Below are positions 28,654 to 38,900 of a DNA stretch of 64,000 nucleotides, one piece after another. The stretch is from assembly GCF_017876155.1 (NCBI RefSeq), contig NZ_JAGINP010000003.1:310001-374000 (forward strand), written 5' to 3'. The stretch comes from Azospirillum rugosum. GTDB taxonomy: Bacteria; Pseudomonadota; Alphaproteobacteria; Azospirillales; Azospirillaceae. A program made the translations under genes and the position numbers. Each line of letters begins with the position of its first letter. The first letter of the stretch is position 1. The notes below the pieces were generated by a model. That model was not told the origin of the DNA. It made no database searches and saw only the letters and a list, made by a program, of their open reading frames with translations.

Positions 28654-30024
28654 TCAGATCCCCACGGCCTGCCGCAGGGCGGCCAGCGGGCGGCGGAAGA
28701 GGTAGAGCGCCAGCGGCACCCGCCCGCCCTCGATCTTGGCGGTCCCGCGCAGGCCGATGCGCGGCGTCGGCTCCCCCGCTCCAGCGGCCAGTTCCGCGCG
28801 CACGCGGTAGGCCAGGATGCCGGAAGAGGTCATCCCCGGCTCGTAGCTGGCGTGCACCACCCGGCCGTGCAGCGGGCTCAGCGGATCGACGTTCAGGAAC
28901 AGGCTGACCTCCGCCCCTTCCTCCAGCAGCTGGGCGTCGCCGACCGGCACGTGGATGTCGATTTCCGCCGCCTGCGGGTCGGCCAGGGTCAGGATGCGCT
29001 CGCCCACCGACACCGGCTTGCCCAGCCAGTCGTTGACGTCGGTGAAGACCGCGATGCCCGGCCGCTCCGCCTTCACGGTCACGCGCTCCAGCAGGTCGCG
29101 CGCGAAGGCCAGCTCCGCCCGGCGCAGCTCCACCTGGGCCTTCAGCTGCGCCACCCGCGCCTTGCTCTGCGGGTCGGCGAAGGCGCCCTGGGCGGCGGTC
29201 AGAAGCTCGGCCTCCGCCGAGGTCAGGGCCTTGCGCGCCACCTCGAACCGGCTGCGCAGCACCGTGGATTCGAAGCTGAACAGCGGCTGCCCGGCACTCA
29301 CCGGCTCGTTGGGCTGGACGTGGAAGCGCTCGATGACGCCCTCCAGCGGCGCGCTGACGATCAGCGGGTCGCGCGGCGCCACCTCCGCCGGGGCGAGCGT
29401 CGATTGCGGGACGGGGATGGACAGCGCGCCGCCGAGCAGCGCCGCGGCCAGCAGCGCCACCAGCCCCGGGCGAAGCCGCAGCCGGGACCGTCGCCCGCCG
29501 CGGGTCAGCGCCCACCAGGCGTGGCCGTAGCCGCCGGCCAGCTGCTCCAGCAACAGCTGCTCGCCGTCGGTCCACACGTCGTCGCGGGCGATCCACAGCG
29601 CGGCGGTCAGCGACCCGTCCGGCCCCGGCAGAGGCAGCCACAGCGCCTGCGCCGGGCCCCAGTTGCCCCACTCGCGCGACAGCCCCGGCGGCAGGTCGGC
29701 GGGGGAGACGAGGTGCGGCGCGCGCGCGTCGGCGCCCGACGCAACCGCGGTTCCGACCGCCTCCAGCCAGCGGGTGAAGGGCGCGTCGCGCTCCGGCACC
29801 GCGACGTTGGACACGGCCTCCAGCCGGGCCTTGCCGGTCGGCGCCAGCGCCAGGAACACGGCCTGGCGGTAGACCACCAGCCGCCGCGTCTGGTTGACCA
29901 TCAGGAAGCGCAACGCCTCCGCCGTCTGCGCCTGCCGCGCCTCCTGGTGCAGGTTCAGCAGAAGCAGCAGACCGTTCAGCGGCTGCGCGGCCTCCGCGGC
30001 GCGAAAATTCACGTCATCGGGCAA
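28654..30024 (-). CDS. HlyD-type adaptor with cytoplasmic GAF-like N-terminal domain
   Basis: 456 residues. Residues about 1-175 look like a cytoplasmic GAF-type sensor fold (LLLLLNLHQEARQAQTAEAL, RRLVVYRQAVFLAL, WGPAQALWLPLPGPDG, LTAALWIARDD). A membrane helix is at about 185-206 (PGLVALLAAALLGGALSIP). The periplasmic part is a membrane-fusion protein: lipoyl half-motif PLIVSAPLEGVIERFHVQPN, coiled coil near 260-320, second half VKAERPGIAVFTDVNDW, and barrel VFLNVDPLSPLHGRV. TTG at 30024 is chosen because GGAGGT stands five bases before it; GTG at 30012 is the alternative. The start overlaps the end of the upstream adaptor gene by 11 bases and its stop is 4 bases before the M50-protein ATG. 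A cytoplasmic sensor on an adaptor is uncommon. Confidence 0.78.
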   Translation of the reverse strand: MPDDVNFRAAEAAQPLNGLLLLLNLHQEARQAQTAEALRFLMVNQTRRLVVYRQAVFLALAPTGKARLEAVSNVAVPERDAPFTRWLEAVGTAVASGADARAPHLVSPADLPPGLSREWGNWGPAQALWLPLPGPDGSLTAALWIARDDVWTDGEQLLLEQLAGGYGHAWWALTRGGRRSRLRLRPGLVALLAAALLGGALSIPVPQSTLAPAEVAPRDPLIVSAPLEGVIERFHVQPNEPVSAGQPLFSFESTVLRSRFEVARKALTSAEAELLTAAQGAFADPQSKARVAQLKAQVELRRAELAFARDLLERVTVKAERPGIAVFTDVNDWLGKPVSVGERILTLADPQAAEIDIHVPVGDAQLLEEGAEVSLFLNVDPLSPLHGRVVHASYEPGMTSSGILAYRVRAELAAGAGEPTPRIGLRGTAKIEGGRVPLALYLFRRPLAALRQAVGI

Positions 30025-30820
30025 CGGTGACCTCCCCCGGCGGCGTGAAGCGGGCGGTGCCGCTCATCCCCGCGACCAGGTTGGGCGGGGCCCCTTTTTG
30101 CGGCAACAGCTTGCCCGTCACCTTCAGCGACTGGCTGACCGGATCGACGCGCGCGCCGATCAGCGCGACCTCGCCGCCCAGATGCTCCCCCGTCTCGTCG
30201 ATGCGCAGGTCGAACCGCTGGCCGGGCTTCAGCCAGACCAGCCAGGAGGACGGGACGATCAGTTCCACCCGCAGGTCCTGGTCGGACACGATCTCCAGCA
30301 GCGGGGTGCCGGCGGGCACCGATTCCTGCTCCCGGATGCGCTGCTCGACTGCGCGGCCGTCGTAGGGCGCCTTGATCTCGCAGCGGCGCACCTCGATCTC
30401 CGCCTTGCGCTGCTCGGCGCGCGCGGCCTCGGCCTTGACCTCGGCCATCTCGACCTCGGCCGCGCCGATGGACTTCAGCTGCTCCAGCCGCCGGCTCTGC
30501 CGGACGGTGACGTCGGCGGCGCGCGCGTTGGCGCGGGCCGCGTCCAGCGTCGCCTGATAGTGGCTGCAATCGAAGGCGACCAGCGTCTGGCCCGCCTTGA
30601 AGGCTTGGCCCGGCTCCACCGCGATGCGGGCGATGCGGCCGGCGATCTCGCTGGACAGCACCGCGTGCTGGCGCGCCTCGATCAGCGCGCGCACCCCGCC
30701 GTCGGTGGCAGGCGGTGGGGACTCCGCCGCGGCGGGCAACGGGGCGGCGTTCAGCGATGCAGAAGCCAGCGCGACGAACAGCGCGGCGGCGACGCGGATG
30801 GAGCGAAGACGACGGGTCAT
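30014..30820 (-). CDS. Periplasmic adaptor (membrane fusion protein), RND/HlyD type
   Basis: 268 residues from ATG 30820, with a cleavable signal peptide (RVAAALFVALASASLNAAP). The two lipoyl halves are visible as LIEARQHAVLSSEIAGRIAR and IKAPYDGRAVEQRIREQESV, flanking a short hairpin of helices (LDAARANARAADVTVRQSRR, EVEMAEVKAEAARAEQ). A beta-barrel domain with RVELIVPSSWLVWLKPGQ and a membrane-proximal segment follow. It lacks a membrane anchor, unlike classical HlyD, so it probably works as a free periplasmic bridge between the TolC-like protein and the inner-membrane components encoded by the next two genes. GTG at 30838 is a longer alternative start. Confidence 0.82.
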   Translation of the reverse strand: MTRRLRSIRVAAALFVALASASLNAAPLPAAAESPPPATDGGVRALIEARQHAVLSSEIAGRIARIAVEPGQAFKAGQTLVAFDCSHYQATLDAARANARAADVTVRQSRRLEQLKSIGAAEVEMAEVKAEAARAEQRKAEIEVRRCEIKAPYDGRAVEQRIREQESVPAGTPLLEIVSDQDLRVELIVPSSWLVWLKPGQRFDLRIDETGEHLGGEVALIGARVDPVSQSLKVTGKLLPQKGAPPNLVAGMSGTARFTPPGEVTVAR

Positions 30821-30925
30821 GGCCGAGTCTTTCTGCACCGATCGCTGCGGAAACGCAACGACCGTTGCGCCCGCTCCGGATCGATGCGCTTCTTTGTTTC
30901 AACCCTGGCCTGATTCACACGCTCT

Positions 30926-30979
30926 GCGGGGCGCTCGGCCGGTCGGCGGGAAAGCCCGCGACCGGCGTCGACGCCCCGC
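30926..30979. promoter_or_regulatory. Strong stem-loop between the TolC-like and adaptor genes
   Basis: GCGGGGCG at 30926-30933 pairs with CGCCCCGC at 30972-30979. Inside, GCCGGTCGGCGGG pairs with CCCGCGACCGGC with one bulge around an AAAG tetraloop. In the minus-strand transcript no U-run follows, so it is more likely an mRNA processing or stabilising hairpin, or a Rho-independent-like attenuator without a tail, placed in the 169-base gap between the structural part (giant protein, TolC) and the adaptor/M50 genes. Confidence 0.5.
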
Positions 30980-30989
30980 GGCGTGCGGA

Positions 30990-32891
30990 TCAGCGGGCCG
31001 CCCGGCTGGCGGAGGCGGGAGCCAGGGCCGCCAGCGGCACCGTGTAGACCTTCACCGGCTGTGCCGACGCCGAAGCCGAAGCCGAAGCCGAAGCGTTATA
31101 GGACGCCCGCATCGGCAGCGCCGAGGTCGCGGTCACCGGCAGCGAGGCCACCGTCACCGTCTCCGGCGCAGCAGCCTTCTCCAGCGGGGCCTTTTCCACC
31201 GGGGCCGGGGTGACGACCGCCGAGATCGTCTCGGCCGGAGCCTTCGCCTCGGGCGCCTGGGCGACCGGAGCGCCTGCCTTTTCCACCGTGGCCTTCTCCG
31301 GCGCCGGTGCCGGCTTCTCCGACGTGGTGGCGGCCGGGGTCAGCAGGTCCGGCAGACGCGCGGTGCCGCCCGCCCGCTGTTCCCAGCTGGCCAGCCCGTC
31401 GGCGACGGCGCGCCGCAGGGTCGCCATGTCCTGCGCCGGGACGGCTTCGGGCAGCGGGTCCACGCCGGCCGACACCATCACGCGGGCGTAGGCGTTCTGC
31501 AGGTCGGCGAACACCAGGTCGCGGCGCAGGTCGGAGACCAGAACCGACACCTCCGCCTGGATCACCCCCAGGTCGCCCTGCTGGCCGACCGTGCTGCTGT
31601 TCACATACTGCTGGCGGATGCGCTGGTCGATGGCCGCCTGGTCGGCGGTCAGCGCGAACTCCTGCGCCAGCTCGCGGTACTGCACCATCGCGACGCGCAC
31701 CTGGCTCAGCACCGCCACGCTCAGCGCCTGCCGGCGGAAGGCCACCAGCTCCTCCTGCGCCTTCGAATAGGACTGCGTGTCCCAGGCCGAGGCCAGGTTC
31801 AGGATGTTCCAGGACAGCCGCGCGCCGTAGTCCGCCCACTGCTGATTCAGCAGGAAGCTATTGCTGTCGTAGTGCAGCCCGGCGTTCAGGTCGATGCCCG
31901 GCAGCAGCTTCAGCAGCGCGCGGCGCGTCTCGTCGGCGGTGATGCGGGCGTTGTAGGTCTCCTCCACCAGCTCCGGCCGGTTCAGCAGCGCGTAGGATTC
32001 CAGCGCCTCCACCGGGGTGGCGATGCCCGGCGCGTCCTTCACGGTCGCCTCCGCCGGGATGGCCAGCGTGAAGCTCTCGCCCGGCGGCAGGCCCATCAGG
32101 GCGCCCAGCTGCGACTTGGCGGCCACCAGTTCGCGGCGCAGCGTCTGCAGCTGGCGCAGCGTGTCGACCAGGGAGCGCTGGTAGGTCAGCGTCTGCAGCG
32201 GCGCCTGCACGCGCTGCGTCTCCAGCGCGCCGGCGTTCTTGCGCGCCACCTCGATGCGCTTCTCCAGCGGCTCGATCCGCTTCAGCAGCCGCTCGGCGGC
32301 CACCGCGCGCCAATAAGCGGTGCGCACGTCCTGCAGGATGCCCTGGACGACGCGGCGGCGGCGCTCGTCGGCGACCAGCACGAGGTTGGCGTTCTGGCGC
32401 GCGCGCAGGTAGCTGACGCCGAAGTCGAGAATGTTCCAGGTGAAGCCCAGGTCGGCGGTGCGGCGGTTGCGGTCGGTCGCCGTGGTGCTCTCGCCGGTGC
32501 GCCGCCCGGTGGCGAGGTTCAGGCTTTCCGATCCGGCCTCGTTGTTGCGGCCCGTGTAGCCGGCGCCTGCGACGACGCGCGGCAGCATGTCGAAGCGCGA
32601 GAGGTCGAGCTGCTGGTTGGCGACGGCCATCTCCATCAGCTTCACGCGTTCGTCGAGGTTGTACTTGATCGCGCGAGCCATCGCCTCGTGCATGGTGACG
32701 GGGCCGGCGATGGGCTCCTGCGGGGACATCACCACCGCCATGTCGGCGCGCACCCGCGACAGGTTCTCCTCGGACGTCAGGGGCTGCGGCGACAGCGAGC
32801 AGCCGCTGGCGAGCAGGGAGGCGGCAAGCAGGGCGACGGTCGCGCAGGCCATCGTGGACCGCGCCCGGAAGGTCGGAGGAAGGCAGGTCAT
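30990..32891 (-). CDS. TolC-like outer-membrane efflux lipoprotein
   Basis: 633 residues. The signal ends in lipobox LLASGC, so the protein is lipidated, as in OprM/NodT-type channels. Two OEP repeats are visible: about residues 65-270 (TMHEAMARAIKYNLD, MLPRVVAGAGYTGRN, AYWRAVAAERLLKRIEPLEK) and 285-500 (NRPELVEETYNARITADETR, LLPGIDLNAGLHYDSNSF, SYSKAQEELVAFRRQALSV). The last 130 residues are a Pro/Ala/Glu/Lys-rich tail ending in an ASASASASASA stretch encoded by a hexamer repeat (31064-31095); ordinary TolC proteins lack such a tail. Start at ATG 32891; TTG at 32903 is the longer option. It begins 72 bases after the giant gene stop and is the presumed outer-membrane exit channel for that protein. 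Confidence 0.85.
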   Translation of the reverse strand: MTCLPPTFRARSTMACATVALLAASLLASGCSLSPQPLTSEENLSRVRADMAVVMSPQEPIAGPVTMHEAMARAIKYNLDERVKLMEMAVANQQLDLSRFDMLPRVVAGAGYTGRNNEAGSESLNLATGRRTGESTTATDRNRRTADLGFTWNILDFGVSYLRARQNANLVLVADERRRRVVQGILQDVRTAYWRAVAAERLLKRIEPLEKRIEVARKNAGALETQRVQAPLQTLTYQRSLVDTLRQLQTLRRELVAAKSQLGALMGLPPGESFTLAIPAEATVKDAPGIATPVEALESYALLNRPELVEETYNARITADETRRALLKLLPGIDLNAGLHYDSNSFLLNQQWADYGARLSWNILNLASAWDTQSYSKAQEELVAFRRQALSVAVLSQVRVAMVQYRELAQEFALTADQAAIDQRIRQQYVNSSTVGQQGDLGVIQAEVSVLVSDLRRDLVFADLQNAYARVMVSAGVDPLPEAVPAQDMATLRRAVADGLASWEQRAGGTARLPDLLTPAATTSEKPAPAPEKATVEKAGAPVAQAPEAKAPAETISAVVTPAPVEKAPLEKAAAPETVTVASLPVTATSALPMRASYNASASASASASAQPVKVYTVPLAALAPASASRAAR

Positions 32892-32963
32892 TCTCGTCGG
32901 CAATCCATTCGAAGAGGAAACGCGGAGGCGAAAGCGGTGGAAGGGGTGGGAGCGCGGGCGGCC

Positions 32964-35900
32964 TCAGGCCGCCCGGCTGCCCGGTGGTGTGTGCGTGGTG
33001 AGCGCGGCGAGCAGGGCCGCGGTGCGGGCGTCGGCCGCCCCGTGGACCTGGGCGACCTGCCGCGTGAAGGCGGGCTTCGGCGCCGGGGCGTCGCCGGCGT
33101 CGGCGCGGTTGCCCTGACCTTGGCCCTGACCTTGGCCTTGTCCCTGGCCCTGCGGCTGGCCCTGGGATTGGCCTTGCCCGTCGCCCTGGCCCTCCGTTCC
33201 GGACGGGGCGTTGCGCGGGTCGCCGCCCTGCCCGTCGCCGGCCGGCGGCTGGCCGTTCTGTCCGCCCTGCGGCTGGCCGCCTTGCTGGCCACCTTGCTGG
33301 TTGCCCTGGGGCTGCCCATTCTGGCCGCCGCGGTTGGCCGGGGCGGTTTCGATGGTGTTGCGGTTGCCGCCCTGGTTCGGGCCCTGACTCTGGGTTCCCT
33401 GGCCCTGGGTGCCCTGGCCTTGCGTGCCGGTGGTGCCGCGGTCGCCGCCCTGGGCTCCCGTGCCGGTCGCGCCGGTGCCCGCAGCGCCGGTGTTGGAACC
33501 GGAAGTGGTCCCCCCACCCTGCGTTCCGAGCCCGCCGTTCAGCCCGCCGGTACCGGTCCCCGTGCCCGTCCCGGTTCCAGTGCCGGAACCGGTGCCGGTG
33601 CCCGTTCCCGTGCCGCCGGTGGAGACGCTCCCCGTGGAGGTGGCGCCCAACCCTCCGATCCCGGTGCCGCCGGTTCCCGTGCCGGTGGACACACCGCCGG
33701 TCACGCCGCCGCCCAGGCCCGTGCCGCTGCCGGTCCCGCTGCCCGTGCTGGTGGAGCCGAGCCCGCCCGATCCCAGGCCACCCGACCCGAGGCCGGAGCT
33801 GCCAAGGCCCGAGCCGCCGAGGCTGGAACCGCCCAGGCCCCCGCCGCTGCTGCCGCCGCTGACGACGCTGCTCAGGCTGGAGCTGCCGCTCGACGAGCTT
33901 CCGCCGCCCGTACCGCCCAGCACGCCGCTGGCGCTGCTCGACGTCCCGCTCGTGCCCGACGAGCCGCCCATCGCCGTGATGGTGATCGACCGGCCGGCGT
34001 CGCTGCTCGACTGGTTGCTGATCGCGTTGATGGTGATCGACCGGCCGGCGTCCGTGCTGCTGCTGCCCGAACCGCCACCGCTGCCGATGGAGGAGCTGGT
34101 GATGACGCGGCCCGCGTCGCTGCTGCTCTGGTTGCCCGGCAGGGTCGGCGCCGTGCCGAGCGTCGGCCCGGTGGTCTGCGTCGTCGGCGAGGTCGACACC
34201 GCGCTGCTGGACGAGCTGCTGCCCGACGACACGGCCGTCGTGGTGTTGCCGCTCGACGTGGTGACGGTCACCGTCGGCGGGGGCGGGGGCGGCGACACCG
34301 TGTAGGAGGTGCTGCCGGCCGCACCCGTGTTGCCGGCCGCGTCGCGGGCGCGCGCCGCGATCGCGAAGCTGCCGGTCCCGAGGTCGGACGCCAGGACGAG
34401 CTGCCACGTGCCGGCCGCATCGGCGCGGGCGGTGCCGAGATCCTTCCCGTTGACCGTCACGACGACCAGGGCGTTCGCCTCGGCCGTGCCGCGCACCGCC
34501 GTGGCGCCCGACGCCGTGGTGCCCACCGTCACCGTCGGCGCGCCCGGCGCCGTGGTGTCGATGGTCAGCGGCGTCGCCGTGGACAGCGCGCTGGCGTTGC
34601 CCGCCTTGTCGGTCGCCTGCACCTGGATGCTGCGCACCCCGTCGGCCAGCGCCGTGGCGAAGCTGTAGCTCCAGGCGCCGGAGGCGTCGGCCACGGTGGT
34701 GCCGACCGCCTTGCCGTCCACCAGGACCGTGACCGTGCTGTTGGCCTCGGTCGTGCCGCCGATGGTCGGCTTGCTGGTGGCGGAGACCCGCTCCGCCGCG
34801 GTGGATCCTGCGACCGTGCTGCTGGTCACCGCCGGGGCGGCGACCGTCGGCGCGACGCCGTCGATGCCGATGTCCTTGGCACCGCCCAGCGAGGCCGCCG
34901 TGCCCGGCGTCGGCAGGGTCGTGACCGCGCTGTTGCCGGTCTTGTCCTTGATCGTGCCCGACAGCGCCGCCGTCCCGCTGTAGTCCAGGTCGGCGATGGT
35001 GTCGCCGGCCTGCACCACATAGGTGAAGCTGAGCGTGCCGGTGCCCGAGCCGCCGCTGTAGGTGGCGGTGTGCCCGGTGCTGAGGGCCAGCGTCGGCGTC
35101 CCCTCCACTGTCACCGCTTCGGAGAAGGCCACCTGGATGGTGACGGTGTCGCCGACCTTGTAGGCACCGTTCGCGCTGGAGGAGGTCACCCCGCTGACCG
35201 TCGGGGCAACCGTGTCGATCACGATGCCGGTGGTGTCGCCCACCTTGCCGGCCAGCGACAGGTTGACGTCGTTGCCGGCCGCGTCCTTGTAGGTGGCGCC
35301 CCCCGCCGTGATGCCGGTCACCGTGACGCCGGTGCTGGTGTCGTCGCCGGCCTGCACCACGTAGCGGTAGGTGACCGCTCCGCCCGACTGGCTGAGGAAG
35401 CTGGCCGACCGGGCGGTCCCGCCGATGGTGAAGCCCAGCGCCGATGTGTTGGTGCCGCCGATCACCAGGTTCGGGTCGTCGAAGGTGACGACGAAGGTCA
35501 GCTCCTGCCCGGCGCGGTAGGACTGGCTTTGCGGCAGGGTCACGCTGGCGACCTGCGGGGCCACGCCGTCGATCAGCACCTGGTTGGTGGGAGGCACCGT
35601 CTTCGGCGTGGTGTCGAGCGCGTTGCCCGCCGTGTCGATGGCCAGCGGTGCGGTCACGCCGACCACCCGGATGCCGTCGCCGTCCAGGTCACCCGCCTGC
35701 ACCGTGTAATTGTAGACCGCGAAGTCGTTGGCGGTGCTCACCAGCTTGGCTTGGCGGATGGCGGTGCCACCGCCGGCCTGGTCGACCGCCACGTCGATCG
35801 TGCTGCCCTCCAGGCGCGAGACGGCCTCCGGGATGAAGAGCGCGAAGCGCAGCGTGTCGCCGACCTTGTAGGTGCCGTTGGCCGGAACGATGACCCATTC

Positions 35901-38900
35901 GATGACCGGGGCCGACTGGTCGATGGTCACCACGGCGGTGGCGGAATAGGCGCCGGCGTTGCCGCCGGCGTCGGTCGCCTTGGCCTTGATGGCGTGCTTG
36001 CCGGCGCCGAGGTCGGAGGCCGGCGTATAGCTCCAGGCCCCCGTCGCGTCCGCGGTCACCGTGCCGACGTCGGTGCCGTCGATGTTGACGGTCACCGTGC
36101 TGTTGGCCTCGGCCACGCCGACGACCGTCGGCCGCTGCTTGTTGGTGATGCCGTCGCTCGACGAGGTGCCGGTGTCGTCCGCGGCGCGGAGCGCAATGGC
36201 GGTCGGCTGCGCCGGGACGCCAGTGTCGAGCGTGATGGTCAGCGCGCCGCCGGCGACGCCGACGTTGCCCGCCACGTCGGTGACCCGCGACGTGAAGGTC
36301 TTGGCGCCGTCCGCCCCCAGGTCGCCCGCGGTCACGCCGAGGTCGACGTAGCCGTTGGCGATGTCGGCCGCCGTCAGGACCCGCGTCACCGGGTGCCCGA
36401 GCGACGACCCGCCGAGCAGAAGCTCGACCGTGTCGCCGGCCGCCGCGTTGGTGCCGCCCAGCGAGACGCGGACGGTCGGGCTGGTCACCCGCGTCACGCC
36501 GTCGCTGTCCGACCGGCCGCTGTCGCTGCCCGCCACCAGCACCGCCGGGGAGGTCGGGGCCGGCGGCGGCGTGGTGTCCAGCGTGATGGTCAGCGCGCCG
36601 CCGACCAGGACGCTGTTGCTGTTCGCGTCCGTCACCCGCGCGGTGAAGGTCTTGGCGCCGTCCGCCCCCAGGTCGCCCGCGGTCACGCCGAGGTCGACGT
36701 AGCCGTTGGCGATGTCGGCCGCCGTCAGGACGCGCGTCACCGGATGCCCGAGCGACGTTCCGCCGAGCAGAAGCTCGACCGTGTCGCCGGCCGCCGCCGG
36801 GCTGCCCAACAGGCTGACGCGCACCGTCGGGGTGGTGGCGTTGGTGATGCGGTCGGTGCCCGACGCACCGCTGTCGCTGCCCGACACCAGCGCGTTGGGC
36901 TGCGCCTCCACCACCGTCACGGCGTTGGCCGGGCTGCTGACCCAGTTTCCGCCGTCGTCGATCTTGACCTGGAAGGCGGTGGTCCCCGACGGCGGCGCGT
37001 TCGGCACGCTGGCGCTGAGCGGAGCGAAGACGAGGTTGCGCAGGTCGGCCTGCTCGGCCGCGCCGATGCCCTGGGTGTTCGTGTAGGTCTTTTCGTAGAC
37101 GATGTCGGTGCCGTTGACGGTCCGCGTCCAGCCGGCGGTCGAGGCCGCCGTGAAGTCGCCCTGGTTGACGCCGTTGACGATGATGACCTGCACCCGCGAC
37201 GTCTGCACGTCCGGATCCGCCACCGTCGCCGTCGCGAACGGCTTGATCGTGGTGCCGTACTGGGTCGCCTGGCCGGCCGCCAGGCCGCCGAGCACCGGCG
37301 TGTCGTTCACGGAGGTCGTCACCACCGTGGTCCGGCTGTCGGACACGGCGCCCGCCACGCCGTCGTTGACGGCGATGGTGAAGGTCGTCGTCTCCGTCGT
37401 GGCCGGCGCCACATGGTTGGGCGTCGGCGTGAAGACCAGCGCCCGGACCGCCGCCTCGGCCTGCGCCGCGGTGCCGGTGAAGCTCCACACCCCGGTGGCG
37501 GCGTCGTAGCTGCCGCCCTGGGTTCCGGCCAGCGCGCCCTTGGCCGCGCTGTCGAGCGTGACCGTGACCGTCTGCACCTGCAGGGTGTCGGCGTCCTGGA
37601 TGGTCACGGCGGCGAAGGGCGTGACGGTCGCCGTGTCGGTGGTCGGCTGCGCCGCCGTGGTCACCCCGCCGATCACCGGCACGCTGTTGGTGATCAGACG
37701 CCAGGCGGACCCGGCCGTCCGGCTGCCGCCCTGCCCGTCGGTGGCCGTGACCACCAGCTGCAGGTACTTGCCGTCGTCGGCGCCGGTCAGCGTGTGGCTG
37801 GTGCCGGTGGCCCCGCTGATCGCCGTGGCGCCGGTTCCGGCGCTGTCGCTGGCCCGGTACCACTGGTAGCTGTAGGTGACCGTGTCGCCGTCGGCGTCGC
37901 TCCAGCCGCCTGAGGTGGCGGTCAGGGCGCTGGCGATGGTGCCGGGGCCGGACACCGTGGGCACCACCGTGTTGACCGGCGCGCTGTTGCCCACCGCCGT
38001 CCAGACGGTCGCCGCGGTCTGGTCGGTGCTGCCGTGGGCGTCGTTGGCGGTGACCACCACGCGCAGGTGCTTGTGCGCGTCGGCGAGCACCGGCGTGTAG
38101 CTGGTGCCGGTGGCCCCGCTGATCGCCGTGGCGCCGGTGCCCGCGCTGTCGTCGGCCCGGTACCACTGGTAGCTGTAGGTGACCGTGTCGGCGTCGGCGT
38201 CGCTCCAGCTGCCGGTCCCCACGCTCAGCGTGCCGCCGACCGTCGCGGTTCCGGCGATGGCGGGAATCACGCTGTTGACCGGCGCGCTGTTGCCGATGGC
38301 GGTCCAGGCGCCGTTCACGCTCGGCGTGTGGCCGTGTCCGTCGTTGGCGGTGACCACCACGCGGACATACTGGTGCGCGTCGGACGCCGTCGGCGTGTAG
38401 CTGGAGGAGGTCGCCCCGCTGATCGCCGTGGCGCCGGTGCCGGCGCTGTCGCTGGCCCGGTACCACTGGTACGTGTAGCTCAGGACGTCGCTTTCCGGAT
38501 CCGTCCAGCTGCCGGTGCCGGCGGCCAGGGTCTGGCCGACCGCCGCGGTTCCCGTCACCACCGGGGCCACGCTGTTGGCCGGCGTCTCGTTGACGTCGGT
38601 GACGGTGACCGAGACGGTCTGGTCGGTGGTGTTGCCGAGGCTGTCCGTCGCCCGCACAACGACCTTGTAGACGTTGTCCGTGTTGGCGTCGGCCCGGGTT
38701 TCATAGTCCGGCGCGCCGGTGAAGGACAGCGCCGTCCCCGTCAGCGTGAACTTCGCCGAATCCTCCCCGCCCACGATCTGGTAGGTGATCGGCCCGTTGC
38801 TGTCGGTCGCGGCGAGCGTGACGACCGCCGTCGAGTTCTCCGCCACCGACGGCGTCGCCGTGGAGGTGAAGGCCGGACCGGCGCGATCGGCCGTGTGGAC

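Noticed and set aside
30597..37913. Plus-strand open frame of 2,438 codons across the adaptor/TolC genes and giant gene tail
   Set aside because: Shadow of three well-supported minus-strand genes and the space between them; composition is low-complexity Ala/Arg/Gly/His and no known domain is visible.
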